From contig NZ_AEYW01000014.1 of assembly GCF_000192475.1 (NCBI RefSeq), forward strand, positions 62,001 through 126,000: 64,000 nt of DNA, written 5' to 3'. The DNA comes from Ruegeria conchae. GTDB taxonomy: Bacteria; Pseudomonadota; Alphaproteobacteria; Rhodobacterales; Rhodobacteraceae. A program made the translations under genes and the position numbers. The notes below the pieces were generated by a model, which ran no database searches, had not been told where the DNA came from, and worked only from the letters and a program-made list of their open reading frames with translations. Below, in pieces: positions 1 through 9,005 of this stretch (positions are counted from its first letter, which is position 1; every line of letters starts with the position of its first letter).

Positions 1-2
1 GG

Positions 3-1271
3 CCGCGTTCCGAGGCAGAATTGACCGCTGCCCAGGCCAAAGGCGGCGTCATCGCGCGCGGAAACGGGCGTGCCTATGGGGACAGCGCCGTCAGCCGTCG
101 TGGTACAATCGATATGCGTCACTTCAACCGCATGATCTCGTTTGATGCGGAAACCGGCATCTTGGTTGCAGAGTCTGGTGTAATGCTGGCGGATGTCATC
201 ACCTCTTTCCTGCCGCGCGGCTGGTTCCCTCTGGTCACGCCGGGCACCAAATTCGTGACCTTGGGAGGCATGATCGCGGCCGATGTACATGGCAAGAACC
301 ATCATCGTGACGGTTCGATGTCGGCGGCCCTCGAATGGGTGGATGTCATGGATCAATCCGGTCAGGTGCACCGGGCATCCCGCACACAAAACCCGGAACT
401 ATTTGACTGGGTACCTGGCAGCATGGGACTGACCGGAATAATCCTGCGGGCAGCCATTCGCCTGCAATCGGTCGAGACCGGCTGGATCAGGCAAACCACG
501 ATCCCGGCCAAAAACCTCGCCGAGGCAATGGAGATCTTCGAAACCTCTGACGACAGCCCGTATTCGGTCGCCTGGATCGATTGCCTCAAGGGTGGTGCGA
601 ACCGGGGCCGATCTCTGGTCATGTTGGGCGAACACGCCTCAGGCGACATGCTGGGCGCGCAGGAAAACGATGACCGATACGCGCTACGCCCCAAGCGAAA
701 AAAGAGTGTAGCCTTCGACTTTCCGGGTTTTGCCATGTCAGGCCCCTTAGTAAAGGCGTTCAACGCGCTGTACTACCGCGCCGGGCTGCGCAAGGCTGGC
801 GACAATCTGGTAGATTGGGACAGCTACTTTTATCCTCTGGATGCGATTTTGAACTGGAACCGGGTTTATGGGCGCCGGGGTTTTCTACAATTTCAGTGCG
901 CATTGCCGCTCGATGCATCCAAAGCAGGTCTCGAAGCTCTGCTCGAGGCGATTTCCGAAGCCGGTGCCGGGTCGTTTCTGGCTGTGCTGAAACGGTTTGG
1001 TGAGCAGTCCAGCAAGTTTTCATTTCCGATGCTCGGCTACACACTGGCGCTGGACTTCCCTGCCACTTCCAAAAACCTAAGGTTGCTTGAGCAGTTGGAC
1101 AGGATCACCATTGCCCATGGGGGCCGTTTTTATCTGGCCAAGGATGCCCGAATGACCGCACAGACGCTGATCGAGAGCGATCCGCGCGTGGCGCGGTTTG
1201 TAGCCCAACGTCAGGACAGCGGTGCCTCTGAAACTTTTCAATCCTCCCAATCCGAAAGGCTAGCGATATGA
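3..1271 (+). CDS. FAD-binding oxidoreductase, DprE1-like, 5' end outside window
   Basis: Probable FAD-linked sugar oxidase of the DprE1/arabinonolactone-oxidase type, which in the known pathway oxidises decaprenyl-phosphoryl ribose at C2'. The frame is open to the left edge (it reads PRSEAEL before a TTG at 21), so roughly the first 20-30 residues are missing. Visible signatures are the FAD-binding ARGNGRAYGDSA near the start and TLGGMIAADVHGKNHH about 60 residues later, the HGKNHH block being typical of DprE1. The stop overlaps the start of the next gene by 4 nt (ATGA), and that gene is a DprE2-like reductase, which supports the assignment. Substrate is inferred, since no lipid-carrier prenyltransferase is visible in the window. 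Confidence 0.85.
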   Translation, partial: PRSEAELTAAQAKGGVIARGNGRAYGDSAVSRRGTIDMRHFNRMISFDAETGILVAESGVMLADVITSFLPRGWFPLVTPGTKFVTLGGMIAADVHGKNHHRDGSMSAALEWVDVMDQSGQVHRASRTQNPELFDWVPGSMGLTGIILRAAIRLQSVETGWIRQTTIPAKNLAEAMEIFETSDDSPYSVAWIDCLKGGANRGRSLVMLGEHASGDMLGAQENDDRYALRPKRKKSVAFDFPGFAMSGPLVKAFNALYYRAGLRKAGDNLVDWDSYFYPLDAILNWNRVYGRRGFLQFQCALPLDASKAGLEALLEAISEAGAGSFLAVLKRFGEQSSKFSFPMLGYTLALDFPATSKNLRLLEQLDRITIAHGGRFYLAKDARMTAQTLIESDPRVARFVAQRQDSGASETFQSSQSERLAI

Positions 1272-2005
1272 GCAAAGATTCCGTTCTCATCCTTGGTGCG
1301 CGCTCGGACATCGGCCTCGCGGTGGCGCATAAATTCGCAAGCCTCGGCCATCCGATCCAGCTTGCGGCGCGTAATGTCGAAACCTTGAAACCCAACCGCG
1401 CCGACATCACGACACGATACAAAGTCGACGTTACACTTCATGAGTTCGATGCGTTGCAGCCTGACAGTTTTGCAGGCTTCGTTGACAGTTTGCCGAAATT
1501 GCCATTGATCGCGGTTTGCGCCGTCGGGTTCATGGGTGAGCAATCGCAGAACGAACAGGACTTAGCAGCCTCCAGCCTGGTCATGCGTTCGAATTACGAA
1601 GGCCCCGCGGGCATTCTGGCTGAACTCGCCAATCGGTTTGAGACGCGTGGTTCCGGTACTCTGGTAGGCATCAGTTCAGTCGCCGGGCTGCGTGGGCGCG
1701 CAACAAACTATGTCTATGGTTCGGCCAAAGCCGGATTTACCGCCTTCCTGTCAGGTCTGAGGAACCGGTTGGCAAAGAAGGGTGTGCATGTGGTGACGGT
1801 TCTGCCTGGTTTTGTCGCCACGCAGATGACCGAAAACCTGGACCTGCCTGAATGGTTGACGGCACAACCGATGGAGGTCGCCGAGAAGATCGCCACAGCT
1901 GTCGAGCGCGGGAAGAACGTGATTTATGTCCGTTCAATCTGGTGGCTGATCATGACGATCATCTGCAACATTCCAGAGAACATATTCAAGAGGCTGAAAC
2001 TATGA
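1268..2005 (+). CDS. SDR-family reductase, DprE2-like
   Basis: Short-chain dehydrogenase of 245 residues. The N-terminal LGARSDIGLAVA is the Rossmann NAD(P) motif; the active site shows SSVAG and YVYGSAKAGF (YxxxK). Together with the overlapping DprE1-like gene it would complete the two-step epimerisation (oxidation then reduction) that makes polyprenyl-phosphoryl arabinose. The C-terminus ends in a hydrophobic stretch (IWWLIMTIICNIP), also seen in DprE2-type enzymes. Start ATG lies in the 4-nt overlap, so translation is probably coupled. An ordinary SDR of other specificity cannot be excluded. Confidence 0.8.
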   Translation: MSKDSVLILGARSDIGLAVAHKFASLGHPIQLAARNVETLKPNRADITTRYKVDVTLHEFDALQPDSFAGFVDSLPKLPLIAVCAVGFMGEQSQNEQDLAASSLVMRSNYEGPAGILAELANRFETRGSGTLVGISSVAGLRGRATNYVYGSAKAGFTAFLSGLRNRLAKKGVHVVTVLPGFVATQMTENLDLPEWLTAQPMEVAEKIATAVERGKNVIYVRSIWWLIMTIICNIPENIFKRLKL

Positions 2006-2029
2006 AATTGCCATCTACTGCCTTCAGGA

Positions 2030-3661
2030 CTAAGGGAGTTTCGGGCAATTGACCTTCAGGACATAACCGGGACTGAGCAGCGTTATGAAAACCCCCACCG
2101 GTTCATAATCGCAAGACTTTTCGTCAAGCACTTGCCGCAACCCGTGGGTCGCCCGCCCCGTGTCTCCGGGCCAGACCGCATGGATTGAGCTTATGTAGAA
2201 CGTACTACCATCGCGGGGCGCAGCATCCAGAACAAATCGTGCCAACGGGCGAAAATCGCCGCGCAAACGCAACATGATGTACATCTTCGCCCAGCCCGCA
2301 GGATCATTGTGCAGCATATCCTCGATCAGTTCGGAAAACAGATCGGCGTCCATCTCGTTCCATTCCGGATCAAAATAGGATGGATCAATCGCAACACTGT
2401 GGGTCGACAGAGATGGCGCATAACTGTGATGGGAAATGGGTGCGCCTCGTTCGATCATCAATGGGATCAGGCGAAATGCTCCGAAATAATGCAATACCTG
2501 CGACGGCGGAAGATCAGCCAAAGTTGCGATCACCTGATCACTGGATCCTTCGACAAGTTGCGGCGGCCATTTCGATACCACGCGCAGCCCGGTCGCTGCA
2601 AATATGCAGCTCAATACAGCCAAACCTGCAATGGCAATTGAACGTCGATAGCTTAACGAGCGGAGCAGGCAATCGACAACCGCCCCGGCCAATACGGGAA
2701 ACACTCCCAACATCCAAACCAGATGGCGCGAACTGGCGGCCGGGTATTTGCCGATTGCGGCAAGCCCTAGAAAGACCGCCAGAATGGCGCTGATGAACAG
2801 TATCAGCCCTGACAGTTGCGATCGCTCTGCCCCTTTTGTGAACGCAACCGCGGCCAGAGCGACGAGGCAAACCACAAACAAGATGGCCGCGCCTCTGATC
2901 CGAAACAGCTCCATTGTGGCGTCGCCGAACCGCTGCAACGCCTCCATGCCCAGACCCCCATAGGCATCGGGAAACGCAGTAATCTGGATTTTCGTCGCAT
3001 GACCAATCTGAAGGTAATAAGCCAAAGACAGCACAATCAGAAGGCCCGCCAGCGCGATCTCTTTGACCTCAAGCTGACGCCCGAGAAGCCGCAATACCAG
3101 AAATACGCCCACCACGACGCACGCCCCGACAATAGTGGAAACACCCAAAAAGAGGCCTGCCAGAAGAACTGCAATGTCGCGGAAATTCAGCCCCGCGCTC
3201 CGGTCTTTCGCATAGATCCAGGCCGCAAAGATGGCGAACCCGGCGGCATCGAAAGCATAGAATTTCAACATCGAGCCATTGATCAAAAAAGACGGGAGCG
3301 ACAGCAACACGAGCAACCCCGCCGCCATCGGCAGAGCCCGCTTGCCAAAAGCGCCAAACATTGCCGCCGAGATCACGCACAGCGTCAGCAGGATGATGAT
3401 CAGACGCATCACATGAATTGACAGACCAGAGATAGCTTGCAGCAGCAGGTTGAATACGGGCGGTCCCGCCTGCTGCGCCTCGGGCAAAGGGCCGAAGGCC
3501 TGGGCCAGATTGGTCAGCGGGAAGTTCAGCAACTGCGAAACTTCATCAATCCAGATGCTGCGATCAGTCCAGAAATAGATTTGGACAGTCCCAAAAACCG
3601 AAACCAATGCTAAAATCAATAAACCAAACGGGCCGTTGGGATGGCCAATATCCCTTTGCAT
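2030..3661 (-). CDS. Polytopic membrane glycosyltransferase, GT-C/GT39-like
   Basis: About 543 residues with some ten hydrophobic segments and a long soluble C-terminal part. The first external loop carries WIDEVSQLL, matching the Asp-Glu motif of GT-C (PMT/ArnT-like) transferases that take sugar from a polyprenyl phosphate on the outer face of the inner membrane. I place the start at the ATG at 3661 (MQRDIGHPNG) rather than the longer frame at 3739, because AGAGAG stands just upstream and the membrane domain follows. It converges on the DprE1/DprE2-like pair with about 25 bp between stops, so it may use their lipid-linked pentose. Acceptor unknown. Confidence 0.65.
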   Translation of the reverse strand: MQRDIGHPNGPFGLLILALVSVFGTVQIYFWTDRSIWIDEVSQLLNFPLTNLAQAFGPLPEAQQAGPPVFNLLLQAISGLSIHVMRLIIILLTLCVISAAMFGAFGKRALPMAAGLLVLLSLPSFLINGSMLKFYAFDAAGFAIFAAWIYAKDRSAGLNFRDIAVLLAGLFLGVSTIVGACVVVGVFLVLRLLGRQLEVKEIALAGLLIVLSLAYYLQIGHATKIQITAFPDAYGGLGMEALQRFGDATMELFRIRGAAILFVVCLVALAAVAFTKGAERSQLSGLILFISAILAVFLGLAAIGKYPAASSRHLVWMLGVFPVLAGAVVDCLLRSLSYRRSIAIAGLAVLSCIFAATGLRVVSKWPPQLVEGSSDQVIATLADLPPSQVLHYFGAFRLIPLMIERGAPISHHSYAPSLSTHSVAIDPSYFDPEWNEMDADLFSELIEDMLHNDPAGWAKMYIMLRLRGDFRPLARFVLDAAPRDGSTFYISSIHAVWPGDTGRATHGLRQVLDEKSCDYEPVGVFITLLSPGYVLKVNCPKLP

Positions 3662-3794
3662 GGCAGTCTCTCTGAATTCGCCTACATGGAAATGAGTAAA
3701 CGAAACTATGACAGAGGGGCAAGACGGGCGCATCCACATACGGATGTGTCGCAGACTTTTGGGACGGTCAGAGTTAGCGACTTACCGGACACAC

Positions 3795-4051
3795 TTATCC
3801 TGCGATCTCTGCAAATTGCCGAAAACCAGATGTCGTAGTGCTGGGGAATTGCTGCTTTCTGATCATTTTGGCGACCTCAATGCCGTCCAGTGTGGCCGAG
3901 GCGGATCTGAAAGATTTGAACCCGCACATGTGCCGGATGCGACGCTTGATAAACCGATGATCCTGCTCGATCAGGTTGTTTAAATACTTGGACCTGACTG
4001 TTTAAATTTTGGCGGTGCAACCAAACCGATTAAGGATTTTGTTAACCTCTC
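3795..4051 (-). pseudogene. IS6-family transposase, 3' fragment
   Basis: Translating the minus strand gives the C-terminal third of an IS6 transposase: EVNKILNRFGC, then an in-frame stop, then TVRSKYLNNLIEQDHRFIKR with the catalytic Glu, ending FRQFAEIAG and TAA. It stops abruptly at the left inverted repeat of the next IS6 copy near 4055, so that copy apparently inserted into this one. It differs in sequence from the three copies to its right. Not functional. Confidence 0.8.
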
Positions 4052-4054
4052 GGA

Positions 4055-4874
4055 TGATCTGTTGCAAACTTTTGGCTGTTGACGCTCGTAGGCGCTGCGA
4101 GTGAATGGCTATCGGTGTATTCAAGTCGAGAGTCGGTCCATGAACTCTTTCAAAGGCGCGCAATATCCGAAGGACGTGATCCTGTTCGCGGTGTTCTTTT
4201 ATGTTCGATACCGTGTTTCATATCGCGACTTGGAAGAAATCATGGGAGAGCGAGGTGTTTCCGTGGATCACACCACGCTGAACCGTTGGGTAACGCGATA
4301 CTCAGACGCCATTGCCGAAGTCGCGCGTAGGCGCAAAGGACCATGCGACCGCTCCTGGAGAATGGACGAAATATACATCAAAGTGAAAGGCGCGTGGGTC
4401 TATCTCTACCGTGCCGTCGACAAACACGGAAAAACACTTGATTTCATGCTGTCCGAGCGGCGCAACAAACCAGTTGCCACGAAATTCTTTGCCCAGATGC
4501 TGGAGGTCAACGGCCTTCCGCGAGAGATAGTCATCGACAAAAGCGGCGCAAACACCGCTGGCATCACGGCCATTTACAAGATGTTAAAGGGGTATGGCTG
4601 CCCGATCCCGATCGAGATGATCAGGCGCAAATACCTCAATAACATCATGGAACAAGCTCACAGGTTCATCAAAAGACGAACCCGTCCGATGCTTGGCTTC
4701 AAGTGCTATATCTCGGCTGCAGCAACTCTGGCCGGGATCGAATTCGCGCACATGATCCTCAAGGGGCAACTCACATCCGGACTCTGTCCGTTCCAACAGT
4801 TCGCTGAACTAGCCTATTAACGCCGGTGTGATCACTGAAGTAGCTCGCCTGGCTGAAATCTTTGCAACGGAACC
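4055..4874 (+). mobile_element. IS6-family insertion sequence, copy A
   Basis: About 820 bp. Left end near 4055 reads GATCTGTTGCAAACTTTT and right end TTTGCAACGGAACC near 4874, imperfect inverted repeats of the IS6 kind. It carries one transposase. The same length as copy C (5676-6495), in the opposite orientation. No clear 8-bp target duplication was seen. Confidence 0.75.
4140..4820 (+). CDS. IS6-family transposase (copy A)
   Basis: DDE transposase of about 226 residues. I start at ATG 4140 (MNSFKGAQYPKD), which fits the family, rather than GTG 4101. It has a zinc-binding/HTH N-terminal part, then catalytic Asp in WRMDEIYIKVKG, second Asp in VIDKSGANTAG and Glu in YLNNIMEQAHRF. The residue after EQ is Ala here where the sibling copies have Asp (EQDHRF); this may reduce activity, although the three catalytic acidic residues are intact. 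Full length otherwise. Confidence 0.85.
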   Translation: MNSFKGAQYPKDVILFAVFFYVRYRVSYRDLEEIMGERGVSVDHTTLNRWVTRYSDAIAEVARRRKGPCDRSWRMDEIYIKVKGAWVYLYRAVDKHGKTLDFMLSERRNKPVATKFFAQMLEVNGLPREIVIDKSGANTAGITAIYKMLKGYGCPIPIEMIRRKYLNNIMEQAHRFIKRRTRPMLGFKCYISAAATLAGIEFAHMILKGQLTSGLCPFQQFAELAY

Positions 4875-4900
4875 AGCTTATGTGCCGAACAACGGAACAG

Positions 4901-5675
4901 GGTTCTGTCGCAAACTTTTTAGATGGCAGAGCATCGGTGGAATTGGTGAGCAGTTTATCCCGCCAGTTGGATGAACTGCTGAAACGGACGGAGTCCGGGC
5001 GTGAATTGACTTTTGCGGATCATGTTGACCAGCTCTATGCCTGCCAGGACAGATGCGGCTGAAGCGAAAGATTTGAATCCCAGCATGGGTCTGATCCTTC
5101 GTTTGATGAAACGGTGATCCTGTTCAATGATGTTGTTGAGGTATTTCCGCCTGACCATATCGATTGGGATCGGGCAACCAAAGCTCTTGAGCATCTTGTT
5201 GATCGCCGTGATGCCGGCTGTGTTTGCACCACTTTTGTCGATGACGATCTTGCGCGGTAGACCGTTCACCTCTAGCGCGCGGGCGAAGAACTTCGTCGCA
5301 GCGGCTTTATTCCTGCGTTCGGACGACATGAAATCCAGTGTCTTGCCGTGTTTGTCGATCGCTCGGTAAAGATAAACCCATTCGCCTTTCACTTTCACAT
5401 AGGTTTCATCCATACGCCACGAGCGGTCTGCGGGACGCTTTCTATACCGCGCTGCTTCAGCAACGAGGCCTGCATATCGGCTGACCCAGCGGTTTAGCGT
5501 TGCATGATCCAAATCAACGCCACGTTCCGCCATGATTTCCTCCAGATCCCGATATGACACGCCGTATCGGAGATAGAAGAAAACCGCGTGCAAGATCACG
5601 TCTTTCGGAAAATGCGCGCCCTTAAATGAGATCGTCACGGTCTGCTCCTGTCATGTTCCAGCACGCGTTACCAGA
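4901..5675 (-). mobile_element. IS6-family insertion sequence, copy B, one end lost
   Basis: The left end at 4901 (GGTTCTGTCGCAAACTTTTT) is an IS6 terminal repeat. On the right, the expected matching end is missing: only about 37 bp precede the transposase start before copy C begins at 5676, whereas the related copy near 41.3 kb has about 80 bp. About 40 bp with the right inverted repeat were therefore removed, probably when copy C arrived. Confidence 0.7.
4955..5638 (-). CDS. IS6-family transposase (copy B)
   Basis: Complete 227-residue DDE transposase starting MTISFKGAHFPKDV from a GTG. Catalytic residues are present: WRMDETYVKVKG, VIDKSGANTAG and NNIIEQDHRFIKRR. It is closely related to the truncated copy at 41404-41876 and more distant from copies A and C. 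The protein is intact, but the element has lost one end, so it probably cannot move by itself. Confidence 0.85.
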   Translation of the reverse strand: MTISFKGAHFPKDVILHAVFFYLRYGVSYRDLEEIMAERGVDLDHATLNRWVSRYAGLVAEAARYRKRPADRSWRMDETYVKVKGEWVYLYRAIDKHGKTLDFMSSERRNKAAATKFFARALEVNGLPRKIVIDKSGANTAGITAINKMLKSFGCPIPIDMVRRKYLNNIIEQDHRFIKRRIRPMLGFKSFASAASVLAGIELVNMIRKSQFTPGLRPFQQFIQLAG

Positions 5676-6495
5676 GGTTTCGTTGCAAAGTTTTAGGTCA
5701 GCCAAATAGTTCTGCGATCGCTTCAGTTCAGGTTGCCAACTCGGAGAATTGACGAAACCGGCAGATTCCGGGCGTGAACTGGCCTTTACGGATCATGTGC
5801 GTCACCTCGATGCCCGCCAGAGTCGCTGATGCCGAAGCAAGAGACTTGAAGCCGAGCATCGGGCGGGTTCGTCTTTTGATGAAACGATGGTCCTGTTCCA
5901 TGATGTTGTTCAAGTATTTCCGCCTCACCATTTCAATTGGGACCGGGCAACCAAAACCTTTCAGCATCTTGTTGATGGCCTTGAGGCCAGCGGTGTTAGC
6001 TCCACTTTTGTCGATGACTATCTTTCTCGGAAGGCCGTTGACCTCCAGCATTCGGGCGAAGAACATGGTGGCCGCGAGTTTGTTTCGACGCTGGGAAAGC
6101 ATAAAATCAAGCGTCTTGCCGTGCTTGTCGACAGCTCGATAGAGATAGACCCAATTGCCTTTCACCTTGATGTAAGTCTCATCCATTCTCCAGGAGCGGT
6201 CGCACGGTCCCTTTCGACGACGCGCCGCTTCACCGATTGCGCCTGCATACCGCGTCACCCAGCGATTCAGCGTCGTGTGATCCACTGCAACGCCTCGCTC
6301 ATGCATGATCTCTTCTAGATCGCGATATGACACACCTTATCGGACATAGAAGAACACAGCGAAGAGGATCACATCCTTCGGATACTGCGCGCCTTTGAAA
6401 GAGATCATAAAAACTGACTTTCGACTTCAATATTTCGATATCCATTCACTCGAAGCACTTATGAGCGTCAACGGTCAAAAGTTTGCAACAGATCC
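5676..6495 (-). mobile_element. IS6-family insertion sequence, copy C
   Basis: 820 bp bounded by GGTTTCGTTGCAAAGTTTT at 5676 and, on the other end, AAGTTTGCAACAGATCC ending at 6495 (14 of 19 positions of the ends match). It abuts copy B directly and ends only 14 bp before the stop of the SDR gene at 6510. Related to copy A over its full length, including the 85 bp upstream of the transposase. Confidence 0.75.
5728..6408 (-). pseudogene. IS6-family transposase (copy C) with premature stop
   Basis: Reading from ATG 6408 (MISFKGAQYPKD) the frame runs to FFYVR and then meets TAA at 6337-6339 where its siblings have a Tyr codon (TAC), and continues GVSYRDLEEIM in the same frame to 5728. A single C-to-A change explains this. 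All three catalytic residues remain downstream. An internal GTG at 6333 could yield a 201-residue product lacking the N-terminal part, which is unlikely to work. Confidence 0.85.
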
Positions 6496-6509
6496 GGTCT
6501 AACCCATCA

Positions 6510-7268
6510 CTAAATGCATTCACCGCCATCGATAACCAAGGCTTGCCCCGTCATAAAAGCGGATTCATCTGAAGCTAAATAGACGATCCCATGGCCAATC
6601 TCTTCAACTGTCGCCCACCGACTCATAGGGATCGCCTGCTCGATGTAGCTTTCCAGTTTGGCACGGCCACCCATCTGCTTTTCGAAGCCTGCATTGAAGG
6701 GGGTGTCTACAAATCCTGGACAAAGGGCATTGAAACGGATTGCATGGACAGCGTAGTCGGCTGCCATCTGCCGGACCATCGCAACAGCTGCGTGCTTTGT
6801 AGTCGCATAGGCGATCATACCCCGGTCGTATTGAACCCCCGAATTGGAGGCCGTGACGATCACGCTGCCTCCACCTTGTGATTTCATATGGGGGACGGCT
6901 GCGCGCGCGGCAATGAAGTGAGCGCGGACATTCAATGCCCAAGAAGCATCCATTCCATCTGGTTCCACTTCTTCCAGCGTTCCTTCGATCTGCAACCCAG
7001 CATGAGAGTGCAACACGTCAAGCCGACCGAAGTTTTTTACTGCTTCGTCTATGGCTTTGGTAAGCGCATCGTCATCGGTCACATCAAGCTGTATGGCAGA
7101 TGCTTGATTTCCCTGCGCAACGATCGCGGCCACAGTGGCTTCAGCAAGTGTTGCATCGCGATCGGTTACCACAACATTCGCACCCTCTTGTGCCATTGCC
7201 ATTGAACCCGCCCGACCAATTCCTGATCCCGCGCCCGTAACGAGCGCGACCTTACCTGCAAGCCGCAT
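6510..7268 (-). CDS. SDR-family dehydrogenase
   Basis: 252-residue classical short-chain dehydrogenase. GAGSGIGRAG is the dinucleotide motif, TASNSG carries the catalytic Ser and YATTKHAA the YxxxK pair; the C-terminus FMTGQALVIDGGECI is typical of the glucose/3-oxoacyl reductase-like branch. It lies 18 bp after the last permease gene of the ABC operon and in the same direction, so it is probably the last gene of that operon (11316 to 6510) and may act on the imported compound. Its 3' end is almost touched by IS copy C but is intact. Confidence 0.85.
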   Translation of the reverse strand: MRLAGKVALVTGAGSGIGRAGSMAMAQEGANVVVTDRDATLAEATVAAIVAQGNQASAIQLDVTDDDALTKAIDEAVKNFGRLDVLHSHAGLQIEGTLEEVEPDGMDASWALNVRAHFIAARAAVPHMKSQGGGSVIVTASNSGVQYDRGMIAYATTKHAAVAMVRQMAADYAVHAIRFNALCPGFVDTPFNAGFEKQMGGRAKLESYIEQAIPMSRWATVEEIGHGIVYLASDESAFMTGQALVIDGGECI

Positions 7269-7286
7269 GTCACTTGGCTCCTTTAT

Positions 7287-8108
7287 TTAATTATTCGATT
7301 TTGAGGCGCCTCGGCGCAAAAGCAGCTGCGCTGCTACGAGCAACAAGAGCGACGCGCCCATAACCATAGTGCCGATGGCATTGATCTCGGGTGTTACGCC
7401 GCGCCGGATGGATGAGAATATGTAGATTGGCAGGGTTGTTTCTGAGCCAGCTACGAAGAACGCGATGATGAAATCATCAAATGAGAAAGTGAAGCTGAGC
7501 AGGAAGCCTGCCAAAATTGCCGGTGCTATCAACGGCAGGGTCACCTGTCGAAAGGTGCCCCAGGGCGTCGCAAAGAGGTCAGCCGAAGCTTCCATGAGCG
7601 CGCGGTCCATACCCGATAGCCTTGCACGTACGATGATTATGACCAGCGCCATTGTGAACATGGTGTGTGCGGCGACAAGCGTGGGCATCCCCATGGAAAG
7701 TTGCGGGGGATTTGCTCCATCGGGCCATAGGCTTGCAAGAAGCGGGTTTAGCCAGCCGAATACAGTGACCAGGGCAATGAGTGTCGCGATGCCGATGACG
7801 ATACCGGGTATCATTATCGCAATATAAATCATCGCATCAAACAAAGTTCGGAGCCATCCCTTAACCCCTTGTAAAGCGATGGCCGCCATGGTTCCGAGAG
7901 TGGATGCGAGGCAAGCAGTTATGAATGCCGCAAGCAGACTGGTCTCGAGCGCGTCCATTACAAATGGGTTGTTCAGCGCTTTACCATACCATTGGGTCGA
8001 GAACCCCATGAACTGGCTTGCGTGTCGTCCGGCATTAAAGCTGAAAAGCGCGATGATGCCGATTGGAATATAGAGAAAAAGGTAGACGCAAATCGCGTAT
8101 AAGCGCAT
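7287..8108 (-). CDS. ABC transporter inner-membrane permease, PotC-like
   Basis: 273 residues, six predicted transmembrane segments, and the EAA motif EASADLFATPWGTFRQVTLP that contacts the ATPase, followed by SFTFSFDDFIIAFF, typical of PotC/PotI-type subunits of polyamine and opine-like importers. Seven bases separate it from the partner permease upstream. The substrate cannot be read from the permease alone. Confidence 0.9.
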   Translation of the reverse strand: MRLYAICVYLFLYIPIGIIALFSFNAGRHASQFMGFSTQWYGKALNNPFVMDALETSLLAAFITACLASTLGTMAAIALQGVKGWLRTLFDAMIYIAIMIPGIVIGIATLIALVTVFGWLNPLLASLWPDGANPPQLSMGMPTLVAAHTMFTMALVIIIVRARLSGMDRALMEASADLFATPWGTFRQVTLPLIAPAILAGFLLSFTFSFDDFIIAFFVAGSETTLPIYIFSSIRRGVTPEINAIGTMVMGASLLLLVAAQLLLRRGASKSNN

Positions 8109-8115
8109 CGGACCC

Positions 8116-8967
8116 TCACATCAGCGAGACATCTTGGCGCTGGCCACCCAGGCGCGAGATGAATTTCATGTAAATTGAGACAGTGACAAGCATTACGACA
8201 ACCAAAGTCATTGCGACCGCCGATCCGTACGCCCAGTTCCGAGACTGCAGGAACAGGTCCACCAGCGCATTTCCGACGAAAAAGACCTTTCCGCCGCCCA
8301 AGATCGCTGGGATCAGAAACTCGCCCATCAGCAAGATGAAGACCAGCATGCAGCCAGTTGCGATACCAGGTACCGACAAAGGAAGTGTCACCTGACGGAA
8401 CGTACGCCATGGGGTAGAGCCGAGATCAGCCGATGCTTCCAGAAGGCGTTTATCCAGTTTGTCTAAGCTTACAAAAATCGGGAAAACCATCAGAGGTAGA
8501 TACCCATAGACAATCCCGACAAGCACAGCGAACGGCGTATTTATCAGGCGGATATCATCGATGCCGATCGACTCCAGTAAAGCGGGCAAGCCACGCCCCC
8601 CAAGGATGAAAATCCAAGCGTATGACCGGATCAGGATCGATGTCCAGAACGGCACGATCACTAGGATCAACAGCGAAGTTCTCCACTTTGGTGAACAACG
8701 CACTGCAAGAAAGTAGGCGAGCGGGTAGGCAATTACCAACGCAGCGATAGTCCCCAGTGGTGCAAGGATCAAAGTGTTCTTAAACGCCGTCCATCGCGCA
8801 GGAAGGTTGGCATATTGTTCCAACGTGAACGCTGGAACGTAGCCTCCGGCGGCACCCCGTTCGCCAAAGGAAAAGACGAAGACGACCAGCAGAGGAAGGG
8901 CTAGCATTACCAAAAGCCATATTCCTGCTGGAGCCAGCAACAGTGCTTTTCTGCCTCGTTCGGTCAT
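8116..8967 (-). CDS. ABC transporter inner-membrane permease, PotB-like
   Basis: 283 residues with a cytoplasmic basic start (MTERGRKALLLAPAG), six hydrophobic segments and the EAA loop EASADLGSTPWRTFRQVTLP. This is the PotB/PotH-type half of the importer. It lies 38 bp after the binding-protein gene and 7 bp before the PotC-like gene, as expected for one transcript. Intact and of usual length. Confidence 0.9.
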   Translation of the reverse strand: MTERGRKALLLAPAGIWLLVMLALPLLVVFVFSFGERGAAGGYVPAFTLEQYANLPARWTAFKNTLILAPLGTIAALVIAYPLAYFLAVRCSPKWRTSLLILVIVPFWTSILIRSYAWIFILGGRGLPALLESIGIDDIRLINTPFAVLVGIVYGYLPLMVFPIFVSLDKLDKRLLEASADLGSTPWRTFRQVTLPLSVPGIATGCMLVFILLMGEFLIPAILGGGKVFFVGNALVDLFLQSRNWAYGSAVAMTLVVVMLVTVSIYMKFISRLGGQRQDVSLM

Positions 8968-9005
8968 TTTGTCCTCGTCTTTTCCGATATTGGCGACCTT
9001 GGCGC

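Noticed and set aside
2309..3421. Several plus-strand frames across the GT-C gene
   Set aside because: They are antisense to a gene with clear membrane topology and have no recognisable domains.
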